A stretch of 64,000 bases of DNA from Tilletiopsis washingtonensis. Its lineage: Eukaryota > Basidiomycota > Exobasidiomycetes > Entylomatales. Positions within the stretch are counted from its first letter, which is position 1. Every line of letters begins with the position of its first letter. A program made the translations under genes and the position numbers. This document shows positions 31,695 through 43,314 of the stretch, in pieces. A model generated the notes under the pieces. It was not told the origin of the DNA and made no database searches. It saw only the letters and a program-made list of their open reading frames with translations. The DNA lies in assembly GCF_003144115.1 (NCBI RefSeq), contig NW_020312006.1:680516-744515 (forward strand), read 5' to 3'.

Positions 31695-34600
31695 ATGGAC
31701 GGCACTCCCGTGGCGCGCTTCCGCTTCGCGCAGCCAGCGCCGAGCGACGTGGCCTCCGGCAGCAGCACTCAGGCTGCGGCCGCGCCCGGCCCGCCAGCAG
31801 CATCCGCGGTGCCGCCGGCCGCCAGCTCGGCCCAGGACAGCTGGCTGGACGAGAAGCACCACGCGCCGGGCGCGGTGCACGAGATCGACGTGCAGCGTGC
31901 CGCTGCGTCGGAGCACGAGGCGGCCACGCGCCACTCGTCGGCGGAGGCCAGCTCGCCGTCGTGCGAGAAGAGCCGCGATGCCCGCGTGGCCCTGCCGACG
32001 CTCGATGCGCAGCAGCACCGCGTGCCCTGGCACCAGAGCCTCTACCTTGCCGAAGACGACCTGCAGCTCGAGCTCGACTTCTTCTTCCGCCCGACGTGGC
32101 GCCGCGTGCTCTGGTGGCTCGCCTGCATCGCCAGTGCCGGCGTTGTGTTCCTCTGGCACTTCTACTCGCCGCGCTCGTGGGCGCGCTTCAACTGCGAGCA
32201 CATAGACCTCACGGACGAAGGGCAGAAGCGCAGGACTGGGGGCAAGGTGTGGATCGGCATCAAGGTGAGTGCTTTGGCTGACTGACGGCCTACGTCTCGC
32301 GGTGTAATGCGCTGACCATGCTCTGCTCAGACGCGCCACGAGCCGGTGGCTCTAGTCGAGCCGCAGTATAGCACGCTGCCGACGCCTGTCTCCCGTAGCT
32401 GGATCTTTCCGACGTCTTTGCTCGTGCCCGCAGTCTCGGCCGCGGCCTTCGCCAGTGGCGAGGAGCGTCTTCCTGCTGACGACGCGCCGGCTTCGGATGC
32501 ATCCATGGGCCACGTTACGCTGCTCAACTACCGCAGCACGTCGCTGCTGCTCACGCCGCGCGGCTTTGTGCCCATGGGCAGCTGGCGTGACCCGGAATGG
32601 AGCTCCCGCTCGGCAGTGGAGAGCGGTCTGACGGAGGAGCAGGCCAGCGGTGTGCGTGCCTTCATCTTCGGGCGCAACGAGGTGGAGGTCGAGATCAAGG
32701 GATGGGGCCGCCTCACGGTAGATGAGGTCAGTCCTGCCTCCGTACCGTTGCGCCTCTCTGCTCACATACTTTGCCAGGCCCTGCACCCCTTCTACATCTT
32801 CAGTCTCTGCTCGATTGCGCTGTGGTCGTACGACGAGTACCAGTGGTACGCGCTCGTCATCGGCATCATTTCGCTGGTCGGCATCGGCGCCTCGGTCATC
32901 ACGACACGCCGCGCACTCGTCCGCCTGCAGGCGCAGTCTCGCTACGAATGTACAGTGCGCGTGCTGCGCAGCGCAGGCAGCGAGCCCGCGGAGCCCCGCT
33001 GGGTGGAGACGAGCAGTGTGGAGCTTGTGCCAGGCGACGTGATCGACCTCTCGGCCAGTGGCGCCAGCAAGCTCGACCTGCTGCCCTGCGACTGCGTCCT
33101 GCTCGAAGGCGAGATGATCGCAGGCGAGGCCATGCTGACCGGCGAGTCGGTGCCGGTCGTCAAGACGGCCTGTCCCAGCGCAGCCTTTAGTGATGTACTT
33201 GCAGCTGCCGAGCCGCTGGCCAAGCTCGACAAGCACGTCGCCTGGGGCGGCACCAAGCTGATCCGCTCGCGCCCGGGGCCCAGTGGCACGACCCGCGCGC
33301 TCGTTGTGCAGACTGGCTTCAACACCGCCAAGGGCTCCGTCGTGCGTCTCGTACTCTTTCCCAAGCCCCTGCAGCACCACTTCTACGGCGAGTCGCGCCG
33401 TCTGCACCCGGCGAGATGCGGCATAGCTAACACACCGTCCTGTGCAGGTGACGCCTTCAGGTTCATCGGCATTCTCTGCGTCGTTGCGGTGCTTGGCTTC
33501 GTTGGCTCGCTCGTGCGCTTCATCCAGCTCGGCGTGGACCGCACGGAGATTGCCCTGCGTGCCTTGGATCTCTTCACCATCACGATTCCGCCAGCGCTTC
33601 CTGCTGCGTGAGCTCTTTGGCATCACTGGGCCTGAGCTCCACTAACGCTCCTCTTACAGCATGAGCGTCTGCACCACCCTGGCTATCGCACGGCTGCGGC
33701 GCGCCGCGATCTTCTGCACCAGCCCGCAGCGTATCAACGTCGCAGGCAAGGTGTCGGTGTGCGTGTTCGACAAGACTGGCACGATCACCGAGGCTGGCCT
33801 CGACGTGCAGGGGGTGCGCAGCGTCGGACCCGACGGCAACTTCGCGAAGCTCTGCAGCACGATTGAGGAGCACGGACAGCTCAAGACGAGCGCCACTGGG
33901 GCCACGGACCTGACTGAGGCTCTCATGGTCGCGCACGATCTCAACATGCTTGATGGAGAGATGATCGGCGAGCCCATCGAGGTCACAATGTTCGCCTGGG
34001 CTGCCGGCGCCAAGGGCTTGCTGGACGACGAAGGGACCGAGGTCGACTTGCAGAGTCAGGGCCGCAGCCAAGGCACTGCGCTCGACAATGACGGCGTCGT
34101 GGCGCGCGTGCCTCTGGTCCACATGCCAGACGGCAGCAAGCGTGCCGTGGTGGCCAAGCATGACTTCGTCTCGGCCCTGCGCCGCATGACTGTCATCGTC
34201 AAGGCCGAGAACGAGAGCAGCGGACGCGCCTACACCAAGGGTGCCCCGGAAGCCGTGCTGCCGCTGTGCAATGCTGCGTCGCTGCCCAACGACTACGTGT
34301 CCACTCTCGACCACTACACGCACCGCGGCTTCCGCGTGCTTGCAATCGCCGGCAAAGAGCTGCCGTCGCTGAGCTGGGCCGACGCGCGCCGTATGGAGCG
34401 ATCGTCCGTCGAGTCTGGCCTCACGTTCCTCGGCCTGATCATCTTCGAGAACAAGCTCAAGGCAGGCAGCCACGCTGCGCTTGACTCGCTGCACCAAGCA
34501 GGGATCCCGACCAAGATCTGCACGGGAGACAATCCCCTGACGGCCATTGCCGTCGCACGCGAAGCCGAAGTGATTCCCAACGGCGCACCCGTCTTTGCAG

Positions 34601-36228
34601 CGCGCATCTCGGGTGCAAGCGGAGAGGACGCTAAAGGTGCCGCGCAGGGCGAGCTCGAGTGGATCGATGTCAACTCCGAGCAAGATACGCTCGACCCCTA
34701 CAGCCTCCGGCCCAGGTCAAAGGCCCTGCGTCTGGCCGACTGCGGCTTGGCTATGACGGGAGAGACATTCGCACATCTGTTGCAGCATGGTGCGCAGGAG
34801 ACGATCGAGCGCGCCCTGGTGCATGCCCAGATCTTTGCGCGCTTCTCGCCAGAGCAGAAGCAGCAGCTGTGCGAGCAGCTCCAGGCATTGCAGTACACCG
34901 TCGCCTTCACTGGCGATGGTGCGAATGACTGCGGTGCCCTCCGTGCTGCTGACGTTGGCTTGTCGCTGTCGGAAGCAGAGGCGGTGAGTGTCCGGACAGG
35001 CGCAGGACACCCAGAAGAGACTCGTTCTGATCTCGCCGACCTTCAGTCCGTGGCAGCGCCCTTCACCTCTCGCGACGAGGACATCGAGTGCATCAGCCAC
35101 CTCCTGCGCGAGGGGCGCAACTCGATCACTACGAGCTTCAATCTCTTCAGCTGGGTGAGCATTACGCATGCACACGCTCAGACACTGTACTCACGCATCC
35201 TGCCGTAGATGCTCATCTACTCGCTGAGCGAGTACTGGACCGTGCTGCTGCTCTACACTGTCGCCACCTCTCTTTCGAACGCAGAGTGCGTCAGGCCCAC
35301 CCTAGGCGAAGCGCTCACCACGCTGACATGTGCTGCCCAGGTACCTGTACATCGACGTCTGCATTGTGCTCCCGATCGCCATCGGCATGGCGTCGAACCG
35401 CCCCGCCGATCGCCTGGCGCGCTCGGCGCCGCCGTCGCGCCTCATGTCGCGCCGCGTCGTGCTGTCCGTCCTGTCGCAGATGGTCCTGCTGCTGCTGGCT
35501 CAAGCAACGACGTACCTGCTCCTGCACAAGCAAGGCACGTACGAGTCACCGCTCCTCGACCCCGACAACCTCGAGCTGTCCTCGCAGGACAACACGGCGC
35601 TCTTCAAACAGTCGAGTGCGTGTCCGTGTGTCTCGAGCTTGCTGCTCGGCTGACTCTCTGCCGATGCACAGCCTTCACGTACATCATTGCTGCCATTTGC
35701 TGGAGCTACGGCCCACCGCACCGGAAGCCGATCTGGAACAACTTCATCCTCGCCGCGTCCATCGTCATCCTGACGGCCTTCAGTGAGATGCCCAGGCCAC
35801 GCTGTCGTGGCCTCACATATCTCATGCTCCCGCCTCAGACATCGCATTCCTCTTCATCAACTCAGAGGGCGCCTTCTTCAACCTGTTCGGCGTCAGTCTG
35901 CGCCTGTCGTGCTCTGTCTCGACAGCTTGCTGACGCGCCTCTGTCCGCAGTACCATGTCCTCGAGCGCCCCTTCCTTGGCACTATCTTTGGCATCGTGCT
36001 CGTTCAGGGCAGGTGAGTCCGGGTGTCTGCCGCACATCGTGCTCGCTCTAACGCTGGTGTCCGGCCAGTCTCGCGTTCCTGTCCGAGGCCCTGCTCGTCG
36101 ACAGAGCCGCACGCCTGCTCGAGCGCCCCGTGCGTGCGATACGCGCACGCGCACGGCAGTCCCGCGGCAAGCCCTTCGAGGGGGTCAAGACGCACCGCCG
36201 CGTGCGCGCCGCGATTGACAGCGAGTGA
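31695..36228 (+). CDS. YPK9: P5B-type cation-transporting ATPase (Ypk9/ATP13A2-like)
   Basis: P-type ATPase of vacuolar/lysosomal membranes; relatives export polyamines or protect against heavy metals. Twelve exons: 31695-32264, 32331-32726, 32778-33387, 33448-33607, 33660-34983, 35047-35154, 35209-35285, 35341-35615, 35672-35782, 35839-35891, 35951-36012 and 36069-36228; 1,301 residues. Motifs: PGDVIDL and GEAMLTGESVPV (actuator), PPALPAAMS spanning an intron (the P5B signature, P5A has PPELP), phosphorylated Asp616 in VFDKTGTITE, YTKGAPEAV, the hinge TGDGANDCGAL, and SLSEAEASVAAPFTS across the next splice. Ten transmembrane segments are expected; the last six are spread over small exons. 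The third intron (33388-33447) has a GC donor, GCGAGT. The N-terminal ~130 residues are disordered. It converges with the phosphatase gene, 123 bases apart. Confidence 0.95.
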
Positions 36229-36351
36229 CAGCTCGCCGGCTCATGACCCTCGCTCGCGCTCCTTTCGACGTCACCTGTCTCTGCTCACCGTGTCACCGTC
36301 TGCTGCAATCGCATTATCTATTACGCCGCGACGGTGAGGAGCCTGCAGCGC

Positions 36352-37684
36352 TCATTCGATGACGCGCTCAGTCTCGGCAATGATGCGTGGCAGGCGCCCC
36401 TTGTATAGCGCCTGCAGAACCTCCTTCTCACGCCAGCGGCCTTTGCCGAGGTGCTGCAGCTCTGTGTCGATGATCAGCGCAGACTGCTCGCCGCCGTAGG
36501 CCTGCAGCGCACGAGCGTCAGCCAGGCGTGGAAGCGCATGAACTGGCACGACGACTCACGCGCGAGATGCCCGTGTCGATGAGGAGCACGCTCGCGTCGC
36601 AGCGCACGACGAAGCCCGAGAAGTGAGGCGTGCTTACGAAGAGGTGTCAGCAGTGCGACTGCCGGCGACGCAGCCTGCTACGCACTGTCCCATGACGAGA
36701 TGCTTCGCGCCCAGCAAGCGCGCAGCCTCTTCGGCGTGCCTGCAGACGAGCCGCTCCGAGTCTGTCGCATAGCCACGGTACCACAGCGGACCGTCCTCCG
36801 AGTACAGGCTCCGCTCTTCTGGCGTCGTCCCTGGTGGGAGGTACGTGCCGTCTTCGTTTTTGTACGCCTTGAGCAGCAAGCTGCGGCCGACGGCGTTGAT
36901 GTGGGCTGTACCCCGTGCTGCCCACGCCGGTGTGATGCCGCCGTGCACAAAGTTTGCATGCGGCACCTGGTAGGACTCTGGTAGCTTCGCCCGAGCGACC
37001 TGCTCCGGCGGCAGCAGGGGCACCGTGTTTGTGATGCTGTAGTTGGCGAGCCAGGTCTGACCGATCCAGCCCTTCTCGGACATGGCTCGGCGACGGGCTT
37101 GGGCCCCACCAAAGGACGCGAGGTCGCCGGGTGTCACGAAGCGCCAGTCGTGCAGAGCGTTCATCATCTCGTGGTTGCCCACCTGCCATCGCGGCGAAGG
37201 GACCTCAGCCTAGCTGGCCGCATGCCGTTGCGCTTGGGGACACTCACGCAGTTGTGGACCTCGCCGCCGACCGCCTGCGCTTCGCTGCGCAGGCGGTCGA
37301 ACATGCGGTAGAGGGCGATTGTGTCATCGCCGCGATCAACGATGTCGCCGGTGCTAGCGAGCACGGCCGAGCCGCCGCGCCAGTGCGCCTGCGCATCGAT
37401 GAGCCCGGCCATGCGCAGGACATTGTGTGCGTGTGCGAGGTCGCCGTGCAGGTCTGCGACCGCCACCACCCTGCGGTGCAGTCGCTCATGGATCCCGCCA
37501 GAAAGCGCCGCGGGCGCGTGCCTAGACGTTGCAGGTGCGCGCAGGTACACGAAGCTGTGCCCGGCGGGTCATCAGCAAGCGCCTTGCGCTCTGCTCGAGA
37601 GGTGTGTCGCTCAAGTGCAACTCACCACACTCCCGTCAGCAGCACGGCCAGCAGCACCCGCAGGGGAAGAGTGGCAGCGGGCAT
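36352..37684 (-). CDS. Shewanella-like (SLP) metallophosphatase with signal peptide
   Basis: Calcineurin-like phosphoesterase of the bacterial-type SLP group, found in plants, fungi and protists but not in animals. Exons 37684-37626, 37554-37248, 37182-36686, 36632-36560 and 36501-36352; 361 residues. The first exon encodes a typical signal peptide or anchor (PAATLPLRVLLAVLLTGVW). Metal-binding motifs are all present: VADLHGD (GDxHG variant), STGDIVDRGDDT (GDxVDRG), GNHE formed by the third exon start, NFVHGGITPAWA, and VMGHTP formed across a splice. The insert LPPGTTPEERSLYSEDGPLWYRGYA fits the SLP pattern preceding the second histidine. Location is probably secretory pathway, vacuole or cell exterior; substrate unknown. 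Confidence 0.9.
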
Positions 37685-38300
37685 AGCGAGTGACGTGCCC
37701 CTGGACGTGCGTGTGACTCAAATGTGCAGGCAAACAGGCCGCACCAGGAACGACGCTGGCTGGCGAGGCGGCAACGTGGCAGCTGAGGGACGCGTGTGTC
37801 GGAGAGCCCCTCGGCACCGCCCGTTGCTCTAAGCAATTGGACTGCGCAAGATGCTGGCGGTTGCGATGCGGTTGATCGGCAGCTGTCTTGCTTGCGTGTG
37901 TGCGGCGAGACGAAGCCCGGGCGGCGCTTGCGGAGAGGAGACGAGCGGCGAGAAGACAGGAGGAGGCTCGAGGCGGCGTCAGTGCTGGAGGCTGTGCTCC
38001 ACATCGCGCGCGGCGCCGCCGGATTTAGCGCCCGACCCGGCCGACGCCATCTCGAGGGTGCAGCGCGCACGGGATCGGCATCGCCGCACAGGCGCGCAGC
38101 CTGCGTGGCGCACCATTCAGCACCAGCAGGCACGGCGCCGCGGAGGGCCGGTGCCGGGCAGCAAGCGCGGCAGCGGTGTCGCGCGAGGCGCGCGGCGCGC
38201 GCACGCCGTCATGCGGGGCGCCGCACGCCGCACTTCTTCCCGCGCACGACCACCACCACCGCCCGACCTCTCGCCCCGCCGTCCACGTCTCCTGCCCAGC
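37685..38300. promoter_or_regulatory. divergent promoter SLP phosphatase / SET gene
   Basis: 616 bases between start codons. The part before 38301 is C/A-rich (CACCACCACCGCCCGACC near 38248) and looks like a leader. No gene supported. Confidence 0.4.
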
Positions 38301-39309
38301 ATGTCGTCCGCAGACGTCGCCAGCTCGCCGAGCACATACGCCGGACACCTCTCCAACGGCGACGGCATGGCCGCGTCGCGCGCCTACCGCCCCACGCACC
38401 CCGAGCTCTTCGAGGTGCGCTTCGAGGAAGGCGCGTACAACTCGAGCCTCGTCGCGCTGCGGGTGAGTGGAGCGCCCTGGACCGCTCTGTCGGCAGCAGA
38501 CCGCACGGCTGCCGCAGCTGCCACTGCTGCTGTGCCCTCGCGCCTCCTCAGGCGACTCTCCTCTGACGCCCCACGCGATGCAGAGCTTCAAGAAGGACGA
38601 GGTCATCGCAGCCATGACAGCGGCCACGCCAAGCTCGCAGATCCGCTACTCGACAGTGCAGGTCAGCGAGCAGAGCCACATCGAGCTAAACAGCGAGTGA
38701 GTCCGGGAGCATGCCAGGCCAGCTGTGCAGACCATCGCTGCGGGAAGGCGTGCACAACCTGCTTCCGGCCTCGCTGACCTTGCACGCCTCTGCTTCTCAG
38801 CCTGCTGTACTGCAACCACTCCTGCTCGCCATCAGTGCGCTTCGACGTTTCGACGCCCGCCTCCGAGGCATCGGGACGTGGAGCCTGGGCCGCGCGCGCG
38901 GAGCAAGACATTGCCAAGGGCGACGTGCTGACGTTCTGTGAGTCTCGAGCCTCCGCCTCTGCGCCTCTGGCCTGCTGACCTCCTCCACAGTCTACCCCTC
39001 GACCGAGTGGCACATGTCGCAGCCGTTCCAGTGCAACTGCGGCTCGTCGGTGCGTGCTTCTGCGGGTGTGCCCCATGCTCCGCGGCGCTGACTGACCGGT
39101 CTACGCGTGCTCAGCAATGTCTCGGCATGATCTCCGGCGCCCAGCACATCGATGCCAAGAAGCTCGCACGCTACTTCCTCAATGCGCACATTCTGCGCCT
39201 GAAGGAGGCGCAGCTGGTGCAGGCGGGCGACGCCGAGGGCGCTCGCATGCTCGTCGATGGGCGCAACGACGTCCTCGGACGCGCACAGCCCGACGAGCAG
39301 ACGGCATGA
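38301..39309 (+). CDS. small SET-domain protein with post-SET cysteines
   Basis: Probable protein lysine methyltransferase fold of 221 residues. Exons 38301-38462, 38584-38696, 38801-38937, 38991-39049 and 39115-39309. The C-terminal half of a SET domain is clear: LLYCNHSCSPSVRFDV (NHSCxPN-like pseudoknot motif), GDVLTFFYPSTEW (catalytic aromatic region), then a post-SET-like zinc cluster QPFQCNCGSSQCLG (CxCx4C). A helical tail follows (AQHIDAKKLARYFLNAHILR). The N-terminal GxG cofactor loop of classical SET domains is not obvious in the first 90 residues, so cofactor binding may be atypical or the enzyme may be inactive. Its ATG is the first in frame after a leader. It converges with the amine-oxidase-like gene, 145 bases between stops. 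Confidence 0.82.
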
Positions 39310-39454
39310 TGCCTCGCCGCATGCCTCGCCGCACGGCATAGGCGCACTGCGCAGCCGCAAGTGCGTCAAGTCAAGGGAAGGTCTAATACAATTGCATTGC
39401 TCGGACCTGTCTCTAGAAGGAGGCGATGGTCGCGATCGCCCAGCAGGAGCTGCT

Positions 39455-41420
39455 TCACAGCCACTTGCCCTGCACTTCTTCGACCCACCAGCGGCGCACC
39501 TCTCTCACCTCCTGCAGTCTTGGCGACTGCCTCAGTCCCGGCAGGACAAGGCCGGCAGGCACCGAGGCCAGCTCGACGAGCAGTGCGAAGACGATGATCG
39601 ACGGAGCGATGGCGAGTGCGAGCCAAGGCGCGGCACGTCTCCGCAGTGCCTCGAAGGAGGCGATGAGCAGCCAAGCAAGAGTGCTGACGGCTGGCAGAGG
39701 GCGCTCGGCAGGCTGCGGCTTGAACGGCACGTTGGCGCCGAGCGCGCATGCAGCGCGCAGGCCAGAGCTGAATCCGTCTTCGTGGAAGCCGTACGCCGTC
39801 CAGGCACCCGCGTAGTGTGCGCCGTGCCGGCCCTGCAGCGTGCGCAGGCGCGCCTGTGCGGCGACCGAGTCGGGCGTGTAGAGCGGGTGCGTGTACTTGA
39901 AGCGCCCGCGCACGAGGTGCTCGCGCGGCTCGGCGCCGGGCGCAGGGTTGAGCGTGACGAGGACGTGGCCGTGCTTCTCCTCGGGCAGCGACTGCAGCAG
40001 GTTCATCCAGTACGTCAGCGTCACGCGGTCCTCGTCGGTCGAGCGCCGCGACTTAGACGTGGCGAGGAAGTTCCATGCGGACCATGCAATGCGGCGCACA
40101 GGCATGAGCTGGCGCACGGGCCGTCAGTGCTGCGCTGTAGAGGGCGAAACCGGCGCACTCACCTGCTCGTCGGCGTGCAGGACCGCCTCGTTCTCGCTGA
40201 ACTTGAACTTTGCAAGCGCGGCAGAGGCGTCGGGATCGGAGGACTCATCGAGGAGAGCCAAGGCCGTGTCGGCGTGGCAGGCGAAGATGACGCGGTCGAA
40301 GTGCTCCGAGTGGTCGCCGACGTGGACGATCCACCTTTCGCCATCCCTGCGCACCTTGTGCACGTTGCCGGCGTCTCCCAGGCGCAGGGCGCCGTCGGGC
40401 AGCTTGGACACGACGCGGCGCACGTAGTTGTGCGAGCCGCCCGCGATGGTGAGCCACGTCGGTCGATCGAGCAGCTGCAGCAGGTGGTGGTTGTGCATGA
40501 AGCGCAGCAGGGTCAAGGCCGGGAAGGCAGAGAAGGCCAGGCCTGGCGGCGTGCTCCAGATCGACGCCGTCATCGGCTGCGAGTGAGGCGCGTGAGTCAA
40601 TAGCCGCGCGATGTGCGCTGGCTCTACGCACGATGAGGTAGTTGTTGCGGAACGAGTCGCCGTAGCCCCGCTCGTCGAGCCAAGCGCCGATGCTCTGTCC
40701 GGCGCCGCCCGCCTTGGCATCGGCACGCTGCGCAGTGGCTCGCAGCGTGTCTAGGCTCTGGTAGTTGAAGCGGATGATGTCCCAGATCATGCGCCAGTGG
40801 CTTGGGTCCAGCAGGTTCGCCCCCTGTGCGAAGAGTGCCGCTGGGCTTGAGCCGGCCCACTCAAATGCGCCACGCTGCAGTGCTGCTGACCGGCCGCTGC
40901 CCTTCGTCGCGGATGGCAGAGGCGGGGCTGCCGTCAGAGGAAACGACCGCGAGACGGCAAAGGACATGTCGGAGGAGAGGATTGGAACCTCGAGGTGCTT
41001 AAGGAAGCGCAGAAAGTTCGGATACGTGACCTGCCGCAGCCGGGTGAGCGACACTCCATCGGCATGGCCGAGAGAGTCGGCCTCACCTCGTTGAACACGA
41101 TGAAGCCTCTGAGAGAGGTTGATCAGCCTCGCTCCACTCACGCGTCGCCTGGGCACGCGGCAGCACCGGCCCGATGTGAGAGCTCCACCTCGCTCTCCCG
41201 CCGACGCCACAGTCTGGCGGCATGCACAGCCCCCATGTCGCACTCACGTGTCCACGTCGCATGCTGGCGCGCCAGAGGGAGGCTCGAAGCGCACCGTGTT
41301 GCTGTGTCCGCCCACGCGCGACGCAGACTCGAAGACCACGACATCGTGTGCGGAGTGCTCGTTCAGCGCCCACGCGGCGCCAATGCCCGTGACGCCAGAG
41401 CCGATGACGGCGACGCGCAT
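39455..41420 (-). CDS. FAD-dependent amine-oxidase-like protein (COG2907 type)
   Basis: Flavoprotein of the amine oxidase/desaturase superfamily, the bacterial and fungal group annotated as predicted NAD/FAD-binding protein. Exons 41420-41248, 41108-41087, 41030-40632, 40576-40163 and 40108-39455; 553 residues. N-terminal dinucleotide motif VIGSGVTGIGAAWAL followed by VVVFESASRVGGHSNTV. A 22-nt second exon supplies GFIVFNE. Family blocks include TYPNFLRFLKHL, IWSTPP, MHNHHLLQ, AGGSHNYVRRV, IFACHADTALALL, RRIAWSAWNFL, TYWMNLLQ and HYAGAWTAYGFHEDGF. Near the C-terminus is a hydrophobic span (LALAIAPSIIVFALLVELA), so it is probably membrane-anchored, which bacterial members lack. An in-frame ATG-less extension precedes 41420. 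Substrate unknown. Confidence 0.9.
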
Positions 41421-43314
41421 GCTGAGAAGGACTGTCTCCGACGAGGCGGGATGAACGGCGGGCTGCGCAAGCGGGGGAGGAAAGGGAAGGTCGTGGCGAG
41501 ACGGCGCAACCAGCCCAGTCACTTTCAGGTGGATCCTGGCCGCGCGTGTCAGCAGCCATCGAGTCCGTGCGCGCCGCGCGTCTCTCCGCGCGGCGCCTCG
41601 CAGCAACGTTCGAGAATATTCTTGTCTGCGGGCGTTGCTTCCAAAAACACCGCGGCGGCGCTCTCACGCCGCCCCCCTTATATGGCCGCTGCCGGCCCGT
41701 CGAGACGCGCTGTTCTTCCTGCTCCGGTCTGCACTGCATCTGAAGCCCCCTGATTCCGCCTGTTGCATCCGGACGTCACAACGTCTGCGAGCGCCCTCTC
41801 ACGAGACCCGGAAGCGCAGCATGACCTCAGCGGCGCGCTCGAGAGGCCCTGACTGCAGTCATGCAGCAATCAGACCTTGTCTTAGGACTGTAGCTCTAGT
41901 GCTCTCTGCTTTGCAGTCTCGCCAGGTCACGGCTGCTTTGCCTGCTCTCGTCAGGGGCTGCCTCCGCCTAGACGCATCGAGCTCGCGCACTCAAGCGCTG
42001 CACCTCTCAATCTCAGACCGATGGCATTGCATGAGTTGCGACGCTGACGTCCGCACGAATAGAGCCTGTCGTCATCCTGTGTGCAGCGCATGTAGCTGGC
42101 GTCGCTGCGGGGGGTTGCAAAGGTTGTCTCGGTTCTTCACCTCGACTGTCACATCGGGAGCCTGCTCACGCACCTCTGATTCCGTGCAGCCACTGTGGCC
42201 ATGTGCGTCTGTGGCAGATGGGCGCAGACTGAATGCAAGGCCGATGGATGCCCAGCTCAACGCATGCCAAACAGCTCGGCGTTCGCACTGGGGCGAGCTC
42301 GGCCTCCTGCCAAAACTGTCGCGCGGCGGCGCGGCCGAGACAAGAAATGAGCGGCGCAGCGGCCGCGCGAGCGCCGCGCATTATCTGCGCCGAGGCGAGC
42401 ATGCGCTTTGTCGCGCATACTTTTCGCCATGGCAGAGCCTTGCACCCAGCAGCCGTCCAAAGCTACTGGCAGACTGGCTTTCTCGCCCCTGAGTGGGCCC
42501 CAAGAGCGAGCAAAGGCAGCAGGACCACCACAGGCACCGAGTCATTGCTCTGGCTGACATCTCGTCATGAGCTTGCGAACATGACCGCCAGCGCGCTCTG
42601 CGGCGGCTAGTCAGTCGACGGCGCACTGAGCGCAGAGCCAGCAGCCCTTTCTGGCGTCCGAGGCCAGATAGGCGTGAGCGGAATGGAATGATGGAGCACA
42701 GAGCCAGCTGAGGTCGATAAGACACGCGGCCAGTCCGGGGTCGCGCGGCGACAGCGCGGCGCAGCATACAGACGAGCAGAGAGTCACGGCGCGGACACAT
42801 AGCCGCGACGGGCATCACACGGTGGGACGGTCAGAGCATGGACATTGACGACGGGAAGGGAACAAGGGAAGGATGGGGCTCAGCAGGCTCGACGCCCGAC
42901 GGCTCCCGACTCATTACAAGTCGCGGGAGCGAATCTCGGGTGGTGGGGTGGTGGGAGGGAGGCGGCGGGATGGGGTGAGAACGTTCGAGGCGGAGGCTGA
43001 CAGCTGAGCAGGCTTGGAGGGGTGGGATCGCGGACACTCGGGTCTTGCGCTGCACGTGCGGCGAAGGCACGCGGGGCGGAGACTCGAGGGCGCGAGGCGC
43101 AGCTGGCGCAGGTCGTCCGGGCAGAGGCGGAGACAGCGAGGCCGAGCTTGAGCGCGAGTGCGTGGCGCGACGCGGACGTCGGGCACGGAGCACAAGGGCC
43201 GGAGGCCGATGAGAGGTGGAGTGCGCTGGGAGCCAGAGTCAGAGACAGAGAGGAGAGAGTGGCGAGCGAGGCGACTCACGTTGTACGCTTGCAAACGGGT
43301 GGTGGACGGAAAGA
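41421..43314. other. 1.9-kb intergenic region, no gene recognised
   Basis: Between the start of the FAD protein gene (-) and the 3' end of the C2H2 gene (-). The part 41700-42250 is noticeably less GC-rich than coding DNA. Open frames such as 41635-42492 (+) lack G/C-ending codon bias and any motif. The promoter of the FAD gene is next to 41420; part of 42800-43314 should be the long 3' flank of the C2H2 gene. Confidence 0.5.

Noticed and set aside
33400-33447. GT donor (GTCTGC) for the third P5B intron
   Set aside because: Would add residues within a conserved membrane-proximal loop; the GC donor 12 bases upstream matches the family better.
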